From Solirubrobacteraceae bacterium (GTDB lineage: Bacteria; Actinomycetota; Thermoleophilia; Solirubrobacterales; Solirubrobacteraceae): a stretch of 5,328 nucleotides of DNA. A model generated the notes under the pieces. The model was not told where the DNA came from and ran no database searches. It worked only from the letters and a program-made list of their open reading frames with translations. The translations under genes and the position numbers were made by a program. The stretch lies in the NCBI GenBank assembly GCA_025935735.1, contig JAICUS010000433.1:1-5328 (forward strand). The letters run 5' to 3'. Shown here one piece after another: positions 5,325-5,328 of the stretch (within the stretch, counting starts at the first letter, position 1; each line of letters begins with the position of its first letter).

Positions 5325-5328
5325 GATC

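Overview
The window is GC-rich DNA with strong G/C preference at third codon positions, from a high-GC bacterium. The protein content suggests an actinobacterium: a DosS/DosT-type tandem-GAF sensor kinase, a NarL-type regulator, a membrane-anchored NirK-like copper protein, and a gene that looks leaderless. The class Thermoleophilia is a guess from protein flavour only.

Layout from left to right. Positions 1-118 (minus) hold a 5'-truncated WD40-repeat fragment that runs off the left edge. Positions 202-837 (minus) encode a 211-residue protein of unknown function, apparently transcribed from a leaderless promoter. Positions 958-1295 (minus) hold a small unknown gene that appears broken by a 1-base deletion in a 4-base homopolymer. 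Its restored stop at 958 is followed by a strong hairpin. A 258-base divergent intergenic region (1296-1553) separates this leftward group from a rightward two-gene operon, 1554-3188 and 3185-3871. These encode a soluble GAF-GAF-HisKA_3-HATPase histidine kinase and its NarL/LuxR-type response regulator, joined by an ATGA overlap. Converging on the operon with a 50-base gap is a leftward gene (3922-5079) for a membrane-anchored two-domain multicopper protein with every copper ligand and both catalytic residues of copper nitrite reductase. Its upstream region (5080-5328) has a good Shine-Dalgarno sequence and two nearly identical GC-rich hairpins.

The most biologically suggestive part is the right-hand two thirds. 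The first GAF domain of the kinase keeps the proximal histidine position and the distal tyrosine position of the mycobacterial haem sensors DosS/DosT, and has glycine, as DosT does, at the channel-gating position. Next to it lies a gene whose likely product makes NO from nitrite. A gas-sensing (O2/NO/CO) two-component system beside a NirK-like enzyme is a coherent hypothesis of low-oxygen or nitrogen-oxide control. The link rests on adjacency only, because the genes converge and no shared operator was found. No tRNA, rRNA, CRISPR array or intact mobile element was seen.
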